Made by a program: the position numbers and the translations under genes | Origin: Acidobacteriota bacterium | GTDB taxonomy: Bacteria; Acidobacteriota; JAAYUB01 | Direction: 5' to 3' | Length of the DNA stretch: 55,244 nucleotides | Assembly: GCA_029565065.1 (NCBI GenBank) | Contig: JAKQOW010000073.1 | Span: forward strand, 1 to 55,244 | In this document: piece after piece, positions 17,532 to 26,010 of the stretch | How the letters are laid out: every line of letters starts with the position of its first letter | Position numbering within the stretch: the first letter of the stretch is position 1 | The notes under the pieces: model-generated | What the model was told of the DNA's origin: nothing | What the model saw: only the letters and a program-made list of their open reading frames with translations | Databases searched by the model: none

Positions 17532-17742
17532 AGTGAACAGTGAACGGTGAACAGTGAACGGTGCGGGAATGGGGACATGGGAATGGGGAAATCCCACTAA
17601 CTGTTTTTCAAGCCGCGAACGTTCAAACCTTAAAACATTCAAACGACTCGATTACGATTACGATTACGATTACGATCACGATTACGAATTACGATTACGA
17701 GTTACGAGCACGAACCCTCAACGCTCAACCCTTCACCCAAGC
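17532..17742 (+). repeat. Intergenic repeat island (modules H-E-like-G-A-F)
   Basis: Module H (AGTGAAC units) is at 17532-17562, GGGAATGGGGA units at 17565-17590, a decayed G at 17611-17642, A (about eleven units of GATTAC, GATCAC and ATTACG) at 17646-17715 and F (CCCTCAACGCTCAACCC) at 17713-17742. The island fills the convergent gap between the fusion gene and the TPR gene. The H array matches the inner arm next to the four-helix-bundle gene at 22.6 kb. Confidence 0.8.
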
Positions 17743-17745
17743 CCG

Positions 17746-19242
17746 TCAATCCTCGTCGTCCAGGCTGGTCAGCGCGCGCCGGGCGGCCGCCGCCGCATCG
17801 CGGTCGTCGCCGGTGAGCGCCGCCGCTTTGGCGTAGGCGCGCCGGGCCTCATCGATCCGGTTGAGCCGAACGAGGCTGTGGCCGGTCTTGACCAGGCTCC
17901 AACCGCGGATCCAGACGGGGAGATCGGGTTGTTCCAGGGTGCGGGCGTAGTAACCGAGGGCGCCTGTCCAGTCGCCGCGGGCGTACAGAGCCTGCCCCAT
18001 GCCGAACAGAGCGCTCGCGTCGTCGGGATGAGCGGCCAGCACCGTCTGAAGTTTCGCCTCGGCCTCCAGGGTCCGTCCCTCCTTGAGCAGATCCTCCGCT
18101 TCCCGCAGCGCCGTCGCGCGCGCGTCGGGCGGCGCGGGGGTCGCCGGGACCGCAACCGGGGCGGGCGGCGCCGGCGGGGCCGGTGTGTCATGGGGATAGG
18201 CGCAGAGGGCGTCCGGGGACGATGTCGCCAGCAGCGCGGCGACGAACTCCGTCAGCGGCTGTCCCGAGGCGGGGAAGGGAGCGAGATGCTCGCGGAAGTA
18301 GCGCTGGAAGGGGGAGTCGGGACGCTGCCCCTCGGCGGGGCGGTCCGGCTCCAGCCGGGCCATCACCGCCGTCTGGACGGCGTTGACCAGCGATTCGGCC
18401 ACCGCCCGCGACGGCGCGTCGAGCACCGCCGCCGGCACCAGCCGCGCCCCGAGGCAGCGGCGCAGCTCCACGCTCAGGTCGTAGTCCTCCGCCAGCGGCG
18501 CGAGCAGCGGGTCGAGGAGCAGGTGGACGTATTCGTGGACGAAGAATGTGCGGTAGCGGTCCCAGTCGCGCGCCGGCGAGGCCAGGATGTAGTAGGTCCC
18601 TTCGACGTGGACGGCGTTCAGGATCCCCGGCGCGTTCAGCAGGTCGGGGATGAGCACCAGCCGGCGGTTCAGGTAGAGCTGAGCGGGGACGCGGCTGTAC
18701 TCGATGGCCGCGTGGATGGCGTCCTTCATGGCGTCGTGCTGGCCGAGCTGCTCGCGGCCCAGTGCCGCCTGCCACTTGACCCACAGGTCGCGGATGCGCG
18801 CCTCCTTGTAGAAAGGGCGGAGCAGTTGCTCGAAGCCGGCCAGGTTGGACACGGCGGCGCCGGGGAGCCGGTCGCGGTCGCGCAAGGCGAACTCCGGCGG
18901 CGGTCCCAGCAGCAGGGCGAAGGCGCCGTACTTCGATCCCTGGGCGAAGGTGTCCAGCTCCACGTTGTGGACACGGTAGAAGTCGCGGAGCTTCTCCCGC
19001 AACGAGGCCTGGACCGGGGCGGCCTCGAGCTCGCGGACGATGCGGGCGCGGGCGCCGTCGGGCGCCTCCTTTTCCAGTTCCCAGTTGTAACCGGCCACGT
19101 GCAAGGCGCACATCACGGTGAAGACGCGCTCGTCGAGGCGAAACTCCACGTTGGCGATGTTGCCCACGGACTGGCCGGCTGCGGCGCCTGCGCCGAGCGC
19201 CGCCAGGAACGCCGCGCCGATGATGATCCCCAGATGTCGCAT
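17746..19242 (-). CDS. Secreted zincin-like protein with C-terminal TPRs
   Basis: The 498-aa protein has a signal peptide (residues 1-23) and an N-terminal domain with HEYVH at residues 236-240, in a TFFVHEYVHLLLDPLL context typical of HEXXH metallopeptidases. A Pro/Ala linker follows (about 355-385), then tetratricopeptide repeats (AEAKLQTVLAAHPDDASALF...ALYARGDWTGALGYYARTL). A downstream glutamate ligand is likely but not assigned. The substrate is unknown. The start at 19242 lies 66 bp from a minus-strand TACAAT box at 19313-19308. Confidence 0.7.
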   Translation of the reverse strand: MRHLGIIIGAAFLAALGAGAAAGQSVGNIANVEFRLDERVFTVMCALHVAGYNWELEKEAPDGARARIVRELEAAPVQASLREKLRDFYRVHNVELDTFAQGSKYGAFALLLGPPPEFALRDRDRLPGAAVSNLAGFEQLLRPFYKEARIRDLWVKWQAALGREQLGQHDAMKDAIHAAIEYSRVPAQLYLNRRLVLIPDLLNAPGILNAVHVEGTYYILASPARDWDRYRTFFVHEYVHLLLDPLLAPLAEDYDLSVELRRCLGARLVPAAVLDAPSRAVAESLVNAVQTAVMARLEPDRPAEGQRPDSPFQRYFREHLAPFPASGQPLTEFVAALLATSSPDALCAYPHDTPAPPAPPAPVAVPATPAPPDARATALREAEDLLKEGRTLEAEAKLQTVLAAHPDDASALFGMGQALYARGDWTGALGYYARTLEQPDLPVWIRGWSLVKTGHSLVRLNRIDEARRAYAKAAALTGDDRDAAAAARRALTSLDDED

Positions 19243-19307
19243 GCGGTATCACCCCCGCCGGAAGTGCCGCGGCGCGCGCCCCGCGCCGGGGGGCGCCGCG
19301 GCGAATC

Positions 19308-19370
19308 ATTGTAGCACAGCGCCGCCGCCGCGGTAAAAGAGTGCCGACGCCGCCGGCCGTCTGATATAAT
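19308..19370. promoter_or_regulatory. Divergent -10 boxes
   Basis: A minus-strand TACAAT (19313-19308) serves the TPR/zincin gene and a plus-strand TATAAT (19365-19370) serves the transporter at 19402. The -35 regions are weak. Confidence 0.45.
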
Positions 19371-19401
19371 GACGCACCCATTAGGCGAAAGGTGACACGC
19401 G

Positions 19402-20262
19402 ATGCTGGACATTCTCCTCGAGTCGGTGCAGATCACCCTGCTGGTGTTCGTGTTCATGCTGGTGGTGGAGCTGCTGGAACTGCGCGTCGGCGGCTTCCTG
19501 AAACGCCACATCACCAGCAACCGCTGGCTCCAGTACGTGCTGGGCGCCGTGCTGGGGCTGGTGCCCGGCTGCAACGACGCCTTCGTCATGGTGACCTTCT
19601 ACATTTCAGGCATCGTCACCTTCGGGGCGCTGGTCAGCGTCATGGTGGCCACGTTCGGCGATGAGGCGTTCGTGCTCATCTCCTACATGGGCGATCCCGC
19701 CATGCAGGTGGATCGCGGTCAGGTGGCGGCGCTGCTCGGCGTCCTGTTTGTCGCCGCCCTGGTCGGCGGGGTGCTGGCCGACTGGCTGGCGCGGCGGTTC
19801 CGCCTGCCGCTGGCGGCCAAGTGCGAGATCGCCCACCATGACGAATTCCAAGCGCAGCACTTCCGCTGGGGCCACTTCTTCACCGAGCACGCCTTCCGGC
19901 ACGTGTTTTTGAAGCACATCCCGTCGCTGTTCCTCTGGATGTTGGGTTCGCTCCTGGTGCTCCACCTGCTGGAGGAGTACCTGCAGGTCTCCGGCTACAT
20001 TCAGGGCACTCCCGCGGTGATGATCCTGATGGGCGCCGCGGTGGGCCTCCTCCCCTTCTCGGGGCCGCACCTGGTGTTCATCACCCTGTTCGTCAAGGGG
20101 ACCATCCCCCTGTCGGTGGTGGTGGCCAACTCCATCGTCCAGGACGGCCACGGCATCCTGCCCCTGCTGAGCTATTCCCTGGCCGACGGTATCAAAATCA
20201 AGCTGTTCAAACTGGTCTTCGGACTGGTCATCGGCTTCGGCCTGCTGGCCGCCGGTTTTTGA
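19402..20262 (+). CDS. Putative 10-TM heavy-metal exporter (ArsP_2/DUF2899-like)
   Basis: The 286-aa polytopic membrane protein has an internal duplication visible as GLVPGCNDAFVMVTFYISG in the first half and GLLPFSGPHLVFITLFVKG in the second, plus a His-rich cytoplasmic link (EIAHHDEFQAQHFRWGHFF). This pattern fits the putative metal exporter family PF11449 (also annotated as a putative manganese transporter). The metal is not known. It is the only gene between its own -10 box and tolC. Confidence 0.7.
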   Translation: MLDILLESVQITLLVFVFMLVVELLELRVGGFLKRHITSNRWLQYVLGAVLGLVPGCNDAFVMVTFYISGIVTFGALVSVMVATFGDEAFVLISYMGDPAMQVDRGQVAALLGVLFVAALVGGVLADWLARRFRLPLAAKCEIAHHDEFQAQHFRWGHFFTEHAFRHVFLKHIPSLFLWMLGSLLVLHLLEEYLQVSGYIQGTPAVMILMGAAVGLLPFSGPHLVFITLFVKGTIPLSVVVANSIVQDGHGILPLLSYSLADGIKIKLFKLVFGLVIGFGLLAAGF

Positions 20263-20351
20263 ACAGTCCTGAAACTTTCCCGAAACCTCGGACGTAATAG
20301 TGGATTGAATTCACTGACGCGTTGAATCCACGCATCACTTGAGGAGTGCGT

Positions 20352-22055
20352 ATGAGCAGAAGCGGTTTCATCCAACAGACAATTGCAATCATCGTCGTGG
20401 CCGCGCTGGTGCTGGCCTATGTGCCCCCGGTCCAGGCCCAAGCCGAACCCCAGGCCCAGGCCCAGGCTGAGGCGGCCGCAGCAGACACCAGCATGCTGTA
20501 CACGACCATCCTGGAACGTGCGGTCAAGGACGGCAAGGCCCGCGACCTGCGTCTGAACGACTGCATCGACCTGGCCCTGCGCCAGAACCTGGACATCGAG
20601 ATCAACCGCTACCAGCCGCTGATCCGCAACGAGAGCCTGCTGGCCGCCAACGGCGTCTACGACTACTCGGTGAACGTCGACGGCACCTACACCAACTCCG
20701 AGGCGCCCATCACCGACATCCTCCGCCAGGAGGTCCTGGGCATCACCGAGTTCAAGAGCTCGTCGTACGACCTGAACTTCACCTTCAACCGCTACCTCCC
20801 CACGGGCGGCACGGCCACGCTGGGCTTCCTGAACTCGCGCGACTCGTCCAACACCAACCTGTACAATCCCACCTACACCGGCCGGATGAACGTGCAGTTC
20901 GTCCAGCCCCTGTGGAAGAACCGGTCCATCGACTCCAACCGCCGGACCATCCAGCTCGCGGACAAGGACAAGGCGATCTCCGAGATCGACTTCGAGAACC
21001 GCGTCTCCGGCATCATCAAGACGGTGGAGGACACCTACTGGGACCTGGTCAACGCCATCGAGCAGCAGCGCATCCAGATCCAGAGCGCGGAGCTCGCGAT
21101 CATCCAGCTGCGCGACAACCAGAAACGCGTCGAGATCGGCACCCTGGCGCCCATCGTGATCACCCAGACCCGGGCCGAGGTGGCCCAGTCCATCCAGCGC
21201 GTCATCTCGGCCGAGGCGTCCATCATCCAGGCGGAGAACAGCCTGAAGAACGCCATCACCAGCGACCCGAACGACCCCATCTGGGACACGTTCCTGATCC
21301 CGGTGGACAAGCCGGAGATCCCCTCCGAGGTCGCCTCGCTGGACCAGGCGGTGGAGCAGGCCTTCAAGAACCGGCCTGAGATCCGCTCCCTGAACCTGGA
21401 GCTGGAGAAGGACGACATCGACATCCGCTACTACAATAACCAGACGAAGCCGAAGTTCGACTTCACCGCCACGCTCGGCCCCAACGGCGCCGCCGGCCCC
21501 AACGTGAAGGTCGCGGTGCTGGACGAGAACGGCAACCCGGTCATCGGCCCCGACGGCCAGCCGCTGTACGAGGACAGCGACAAGTTCACCGGCCGGCTGA
21601 ACAAGGTCTACTCCCAGATCTTCAGCTTCGACTACACCGACTGGTCGGTCCGGTTCAACTTCCAGTACATCTTCGGCAACGACGCCGCCAAGGCCGCGCT
21701 CGCCACCGCCCGGCTGGGCAAGGACCTGAACCTGTCCACCCTGAAGCAGACTTTCCAGGGCGTGCGCGTCGAGGTGCTGAACGCCATCCAGACCATCGAG
21801 GTGAACCGGAAGAGCCTCTACTCGGCCACCATCGCCCGGCAGTTCCAGGAGGAGCAGCTCACCGGCCAGAACAAGCGGTTCCAGGCCGGCCTGGCCACCA
21901 ACTTCGAGGTGCTGCAGACGCAGCGCGACCTGGCCACGGCCCGCGCCGCCGAGCTGAGCTCGCTCATCAACCTGAAGAAATCCATCGTGGCACTGAACAA
22001 GTCCACATTCACCCTCCTCACCCAAAACCAGCTCGAAGTAGCTCTCACCCGCTAA
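20352..22055 (+). CDS. TolC-family outer-membrane efflux protein
   Basis: The 567-aa protein has a signal peptide (to about residue 33, ending AQAEPQAQAQ) and two long alpha-helical coiled-coil halves with OEP repeats (LRLNDCIDLALRQNLDIEI, and GVRVEVLNAIQTIEVNRKSLYSATIARQFQ...). It would form the outer-membrane/periplasmic tunnel for a type I or tripartite pump. A Gln/Ala-rich stretch follows the signal peptide. The start at 20352 has GAGGAG 6 bp upstream. The likely partner adaptor/permeases in this window are at 50848-54747, far away. Confidence 0.88.
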   Translation: MSRSGFIQQTIAIIVVAALVLAYVPPVQAQAEPQAQAQAEAAAADTSMLYTTILERAVKDGKARDLRLNDCIDLALRQNLDIEINRYQPLIRNESLLAANGVYDYSVNVDGTYTNSEAPITDILRQEVLGITEFKSSSYDLNFTFNRYLPTGGTATLGFLNSRDSSNTNLYNPTYTGRMNVQFVQPLWKNRSIDSNRRTIQLADKDKAISEIDFENRVSGIIKTVEDTYWDLVNAIEQQRIQIQSAELAIIQLRDNQKRVEIGTLAPIVITQTRAEVAQSIQRVISAEASIIQAENSLKNAITSDPNDPIWDTFLIPVDKPEIPSEVASLDQAVEQAFKNRPEIRSLNLELEKDDIDIRYYNNQTKPKFDFTATLGPNGAAGPNVKVAVLDENGNPVIGPDGQPLYEDSDKFTGRLNKVYSQIFSFDYTDWSVRFNFQYIFGNDAAKAALATARLGKDLNLSTLKQTFQGVRVEVLNAIQTIEVNRKSLYSATIARQFQEEQLTGQNKRFQAGLATNFEVLQTQRDLATARAAELSSLINLKKSIVALNKSTFTLLTQNQLEVALTR

Positions 22056-22067
22056 TCCCCACCACCC

Positions 22068-22096
22068 GGACGGGCAGGCTCCGCGCCTGCCCGTCC
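22068..22096 (+). repeat. REP-like hairpin, 12-bp perfect stem
   Basis: GGACGGGCAGGC-TCCGC-GCCTGCCCGTCC, 12 bp after the tolC stop. It could end transcription but lacks a T tract. It shares the CAGGC/GCCTG core with two other 3'-end hairpins. Confidence 0.65.
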
Positions 22097-22111
22097 CGGC
22101 CCACCCTAGAT

Positions 22112-22658
22112 AGTGAACAGTGAACAGTGAACAGTAAATAGTGTTTGGTTAGGATTTTGAGGGGAGTTGGTGGTGGAGCCATCGACGCAAACCGAAGAGC
22201 AGGCGGACCACCTCAGCCAATCGAGTATCGACCATCTCCCATGTCTGCTGATTCAGTAAGCCGACCCGGGCACTCACTTCCAGGAGGGTGTCCAACTCAC
22301 TGGCGGATCCGGCTGCAATCTGAATGAAACGGGAAAACTCGCGCGGGTTCTGTCGGGCAGCGCCCTCCGCAAGATTGGCCACAATGGAGACGGCGGCGCG
22401 GCGGATCTGGCCCGATAATCCGAACCGCTCCGCAGCCGGGAAGGAGCGGGTGACTACGTAGACGGTCTGAACCAACTTCATCCCCTTGCGCCATGCCTCC
22501 AGGTTCTTGTGTGGCTTTTGCATGCGTTTCACTCCCCGTCTGTCGTCATCCCTCATTAATCTATAAACGTTTCACCTCTGGATCTGTCCAACTTGTCCGG
22601 CAAGATTTTTCATTCCTCCGACCATTTACCGTTCACTGTTCACCGTTCACTGTTCACT
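22112..22658. other. Four-helix-bundle gene bounded by inverted AGTGAAC arrays
   Basis: The left array (22112-22143) reads AGTGAAC three times, then AGTAAATAGT. The right array (22621-22658) reads the same on the opposite strand: four units (one GGTGAAC), then GGTAAATGGT. Together they form an imperfect inverted repeat enclosing one gene, a layout like a small mobile cassette. A solo plus-strand H array is at 17532-17562. Confidence 0.6.
22149..22523 (-). CDS. Four-helix-bundle protein (S23 / 23S rRNA intervening-sequence type)
   Basis: The 124-aa product matches the S23/IVP family: HKNLEAWRKGMKLVQTVYVVTRSFP, AERFGLSGQIRRAAVSIVANLAEG and SASELDTLLEVS are its three signature stretches. Family members are known from intervening sequences in 23S rRNA genes and as stand-alone genes; the related Avd protein helps diversity-generating retroelements. 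No reverse transcriptase or rRNA is present here. The start at 22523 has GGGGAG upstream; an ATG at 22556 is possible. It is bounded by inverted AGTGAAC arrays. Confidence 0.85.
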   Translation of the reverse strand: MQKPHKNLEAWRKGMKLVQTVYVVTRSFPAAERFGLSGQIRRAAVSIVANLAEGAARQNPREFSRFIQIAAGSASELDTLLEVSARVGLLNQQTWEMVDTRLAEVVRLLFGLRRWLHHQLPSKS

Positions 22659-22682
22659 CTTGAGAGGCGCATCCCGGGGTGT

Positions 22683-22695
22683 TACACTCTGTCCC
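22683..22695 (+). promoter_or_regulatory. -10 box close to the yacG start
   Basis: TACACT at 22683-22688 ends 7 bp before the ATG at 22696, with no Shine-Dalgarno between. This suggests a leaderless or near-leaderless mRNA. Confidence 0.4.
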
Positions 22696-22908
22696 ATGGA
22701 GCGCACGGTCCATTGCCCCGCCTGCCGCCGGCCCGTGTCCTGGGAGGACGCGCCGTACCGCCCGTTCTGCAGCGAGCGCTGCCGGCTCATGGATCTCGGC
22801 CGCTGGGCGGACGGCTGCTACCGGGTCGCCGGAGAATCCGCCGGGTCGGAGTCGATGGCGCCCAACTCCGCGAGCGAGACACCCCATGAGCCTGAGCCCC
22901 GTTCGTAA
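22696..22908 (+). CDS. yacG: DNA gyrase inhibitor YacG
   Basis: The 70-aa zinc protein has CPAC at residues 7-10 and [18 protein letters not shown], the YacG Cys4 signature. YacG binds GyrB and blocks DNA binding by gyrase in E. coli. The C-terminal tail is acidic and disordered. The gene overlaps the pgpA-like gene by 23 bp in another frame. Confidence 0.85.
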   Translation: MERTVHCPACRRPVSWEDAPYRPFCSERCRLMDLGRWADGCYRVAGESAGSESMAPNSASETPHEPEPRS

Positions 22909-23389
22909 AATCTGGCGGGCGCTGGCGTACGCGGTGGCCACCGCCCTGGGGCTCGGCTACTCGCCGGTGGCTCCCGGCACGGTGGGCGCCGCCGCCGCGG
23001 TGGGGATCTATCTCCTCTTCCGGGACGCACTGGTCGCGCAGCCGGCGCTCTTCGGCGGGATCATCCTGGCCGTCAGCCTGGCCGGCGTCCTCGCCGCGCG
23101 CGAGGTGAGCCGGGCGGAGAACAACCCGGACCCGAGCCACGTGGTGGTGGACGAGGTGGCGGGCCAGTGGCTCGCGTTCTTCGGGGCGCCCGACAGCTGG
23201 CCGGCGCTGCTGGCGGCGTTCCTCCTCTTCCGCCTGTTCGACATCTGGAAGCCGTTCCCCGTCCGGCAGGTGGAACGGTGGGGCGGCGGCTGGGGTGTCA
23301 TGATGGACGACATCCTGGCCGGGCTCTACGCCCGGCTCCTGCTCGCCGGGGCGCTGGCCGTGCCGGCGGTCCGGGACTGGCTGGTCTAG
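22886..23389 (+). CDS. pgpA: Phosphatidylglycerophosphatase A
   Basis: The 167-aa membrane enzyme has the PgpA motifs [40 protein letters not shown] and [13 protein letters not shown]. It dephosphorylates phosphatidylglycerol phosphate in phosphatidylglycerol synthesis. The start at 22886 lies inside the end of yacG, implying coupled translation. Longer readings run over yacG. Confidence 0.92.
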   Translation: MSLSPVRKIWRALAYAVATALGLGYSPVAPGTVGAAAAVGIYLLFRDALVAQPALFGGIILAVSLAGVLAAREVSRAENNPDPSHVVVDEVAGQWLAFFGAPDSWPALLAAFLLFRLFDIWKPFPVRQVERWGGGWGVMMDDILAGLYARLLLAGALAVPAVRDWLV

Positions 23390-23398
23390 CGAGGCGCC

Positions 23399-24649
23399 AT
23401 GGTCAAGGCCCATCTCATCGCCGTGGGTTCGGAGCTGTTCCTGCCGGGACATGAGGACTCCAACACCGTGTTCCTCCGCCAGCGCCTGTTCGAGCTCGGC
23501 ATCCCGGTGACCGGCGTCTCGGTGGTGGGCGACGACGAAACCGCCCTAGTGCGGGTGCTGGAAGCCGTCCCCCGCGGCGCCAATGTGATCATCCTGACGG
23601 GCGGGCTGGGCCCCACCGAGGACGACGTCACCAAGAAGGCGGTCGCCCGCTGCCTGCACAAGAGCCTGCGTTACGACGACAAGGTCCAGGCCCAGTTGGA
23701 GCAGTTCTTCGCCTCCCGCAAGCGGAAGATGCCCGAAAACAACCTGCGCCAGGCGCTCATCCCGGTGGGGTCCCGGGTGCTGGACAACGCCGTGGGTACC
23801 GCCCCCGGCATCCTGCTGGAGGAGCGCGGCTGCCTGTATTTCCTCCTGCCGGGACCGCCCCGCGAGATGGAGCCGATGTTCGAGGCCCAGGTGGTGCCCG
23901 TGCTGCAGCAGAAATTCGGGGAGCGGCGCATCGTTCAGCGCCACTTCCGCCTCACCGGGATCCCCGAGTCGGCCGCCGACCAGATCGCCGCGCCCATTTA
24001 CCGGCGCTACGCCGACGTCAACACCACGATCCTGTCCAAACCGGGCGATATTCAGCTCATCCTCACCGCCACCGACGACGCCGGCGGCGGCGCCGCCAGC
24101 CTGGAGCGGCTGTCGGGCGAGCTGGCCAGGGTGCTGCAGGAGTACATCTATTCCGCCGACGGCGAGCCCCTCGAAGCGGTGGTGGGCCGCCTGCTGGCGG
24201 AGCGCCGCATGCGGCTGGTCGCGGCCGAGAGCTGCACCGGCGGCCTGTTGGCCAAGCGGATCACCGACGTCCCCGGCTCCTCGGCCTACTTCCTCGGGAG
24301 CGTCGTCTGCTACGACAACGCGCTGAAGCAGGAGCTGGCCGGCGTGCCGGCGGAGATCCTGGACCGCCACGGCGCGGTGAGTTCCACCACGGCTTCGGCG
24401 CTGGCCGCCGGGATCCGCCGCCGGACGGTCGCCGACCTCAGCGTGGCCATCACCGGCATCGCCGGCCCGGGCGGCGCGACGCCCGACAAGCCGGTGGGCC
24501 TGGTGTACATCGGGCTGTCGTACGCCGACAAGCTCGCCGTCAAGAAGTTTCAGTTCTACGGCGACCGGGAGCGGATCCGCTTTCAGGCGACCCAGATGGC
24601 CATGGAGCTGCTCCGCCGGGTGCTCCTGGCCCGCCCGGTGGGTGACTGA
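23399..24649 (+). CDS. cinA: CinA-family protein (NMN amidohydrolase-like)
   Basis: The 416-aa protein has an N-terminal molybdopterin-binding-like/COG1058 domain (AVGSELFLPGHEDSNTVFL, ILTGGLGPTEDDVT, LLPGPPREMEPMF) and a C-terminal CinA amidohydrolase domain (AAESCTGGLLAKRITDVPGS, ITGIAGPGGATPDKPVGLVY). CinA proteins act in pyridine nucleotide recycling and are linked to competence in some species. It starts 9 bp after pgpA; yacG-pgpA-cinA form one transcription unit. Confidence 0.92.
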   Translation: MVKAHLIAVGSELFLPGHEDSNTVFLRQRLFELGIPVTGVSVVGDDETALVRVLEAVPRGANVIILTGGLGPTEDDVTKKAVARCLHKSLRYDDKVQAQLEQFFASRKRKMPENNLRQALIPVGSRVLDNAVGTAPGILLEERGCLYFLLPGPPREMEPMFEAQVVPVLQQKFGERRIVQRHFRLTGIPESAADQIAAPIYRRYADVNTTILSKPGDIQLILTATDDAGGGAASLERLSGELARVLQEYIYSADGEPLEAVVGRLLAERRMRLVAAESCTGGLLAKRITDVPGSSAYFLGSVVCYDNALKQELAGVPAEILDRHGAVSSTTASALAAGIRRRTVADLSVAITGIAGPGGATPDKPVGLVYIGLSYADKLAVKKFQFYGDRERIRFQATQMAMELLRRVLLARPVGD

Positions 24650-24810
24650 CCCGGCCGCCGGCTACTCCGGCGAACCGAAACAACCGCCTCCGCCCCACCG
24701 TATCATAGGTGATGCCGCCCGGCGACCATCCGCGGACAGCAGAGCCGTTCAGCCGTCGCCGGACCCGGTCAAAGGCCGGCCGGCGACAGTGCTGCAACGG
24801 GAAAAAACGC

Positions 24811-24839
24811 TTGCTTTCACAACAGCCCTCGCATAGAAT
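24811..24839 (+). promoter_or_regulatory. Sigma70-type promoter
   Basis: TTGCTT (24811-24816), 17 bp, TAGAAT (24834-24839). It lies 104 bp before the TPR protein gene. The preceding 160 bp downstream of cinA show no gene. Confidence 0.65.
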
Positions 24840-24943
24840 CGCCGCTTTGTTGCGAGCACGCTCTTTTCCTGAAACTTGCACCCCCAGATCCTATCTTAGT
24901 CGAATGAAATCAGCACCTGCGTGCTGAACCGAATGGAGGTAAT

Positions 24944-25795
24944 ATGAACAAGATCCTGTCCCTCATCCTGGTCATCCTGCTGGCCGGCTTCGCCGCCGCG
25001 CAGGCCGCCCAGACGCAGCCGGCGGAGAAGACGCCGGAGCAGCTCGCCCAGGAGCGGCAGCAGGCCGAAATGGCCCTGATCCAGCAGATCCAGGCCAACG
25101 CCAACAATCCGCAGGCCCAGGCCCTGGCGGCGGACGAGTTCGTCCAGAAATTCGCCGACTCGCCGAATATCGCGTTCGTCCGCTTTCAGGCCACGCTGGC
25201 CAATCAGCGGCTGAACAACTTCGACAAGATGGTGGAGCACGGCAACGCGTTCATGGCGTTGGTGCCCAATCATCCGGTCATCCCCATCATCCTGGCCAAC
25301 GGGTACGCCGAGAACAACAAGCCGGAAGAAGCCGAGGCGCTGGCTACCAAGGCCCGCACCATGCTCAATGCCATGACCAAGCCCGAGGGTGTGCCCCAGG
25401 AGCAGTGGGACGCCCAGATCGGTGAGCTGAAGGGCACCCTGTCCTCGACCCTCGGTTACGTTCATCTCCAAAAGGCCGGCAAGCTGGACAAGAAGGACAA
25501 CGCCCGCGAGACCGAACTGAACCTGGCGGTGGACGAGTTCAAGAATGCCGTGGCTGCCAACAAGATGGACGACATCTCCTGGTACCGGGTGGGCATCACC
25601 TACGCCCTGCTGAACAAGGTGGACGAGTGTCTGGACGCCTACGCCAAGGCGATCGCCATCAACCAGTCGGTGGCCGAGCGGGCCAAGACCGACATGGGCA
25701 AGGTTCTGGACACGCTCAAGGAAAGCAACCAGCTCGGCGACCGCACTCTGGACGGGCTGGTGGCCAAGGCCAAGCAGGATCTCGGCATCGCATAG
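24944..25795 (+). CDS. Secreted TPR-like protein
   Basis: The 283-aa product has a signal peptide (MNKILSLILVILLAGFAAAQA) and TPR-like helical pairs (FDKMVEHGNAFMALVPNHPVIPIILANGYAENN; DDISWYRVGITYALLNKVDECLDAYAKAIAIN). It has an ideal ribosome site (GGAGGTAAT-ATG) and a good promoter, so high expression is likely. Its role is unknown. Confidence 0.82.
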   Translation: MNKILSLILVILLAGFAAAQAAQTQPAEKTPEQLAQERQQAEMALIQQIQANANNPQAQALAADEFVQKFADSPNIAFVRFQATLANQRLNNFDKMVEHGNAFMALVPNHPVIPIILANGYAENNKPEEAEALATKARTMLNAMTKPEGVPQEQWDAQIGELKGTLSSTLGYVHLQKAGKLDKKDNARETELNLAVDEFKNAVAANKMDDISWYRVGITYALLNKVDECLDAYAKAIAINQSVAERAKTDMGKVLDTLKESNQLGDRTLDGLVAKAKQDLGIA

Positions 25796-25815
25796 ACGGA
25801 CGCTCACGTCAGGGA

Positions 25816-25882
25816 CGGAAGGTCCCCCGCGGCCTTCCGCCCCACAGGCATTCCGGAGCCCGGCTCCGGGATGCCTGTGGGG
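25816..25882 (+). repeat. Double hairpin after the TPR gene
   Basis: A small stem CGGAAGG...CCTTCCG (25816-25839) is followed by a long one at 25840-25882. The long stem has two 21-nt arms with one mismatch and a single-base centre (CCCCACAGGCAT... pairing with ...ATGCCTGTGGGG). There is no T tract. It could terminate transcription or protect the mRNA end. It has the shared CAGGC/GCCTG core. Confidence 0.65.
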
Positions 25883-26010
25883 AGGCCTCCCGGCCGGCAC
25901 CGATTGCATCCGCCATCACCTTCGACTCTGCGGGCGGCGCGCCCGCGTCGCCGCATTTGGAACACGTCACCCGCGGGTGCACCAGGCTGTCAGAGCGTCA
26001 GCGAGCGGCA

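Noticed and set aside
17554..17836. Open frames in the repeat islands coding for Asp-Tyr-His-Arg repeats
   Set aside because: They arise because the repeat units lack stop codons; there is no ribosome site or conservation. The same holds at 27473, 49436 and 32415.
22149..22658. Diversity-generating retroelement around the four-helix-bundle gene
   Set aside because: Avd-like fold only; no reverse transcriptase, template repeat or variable repeat found in the window.
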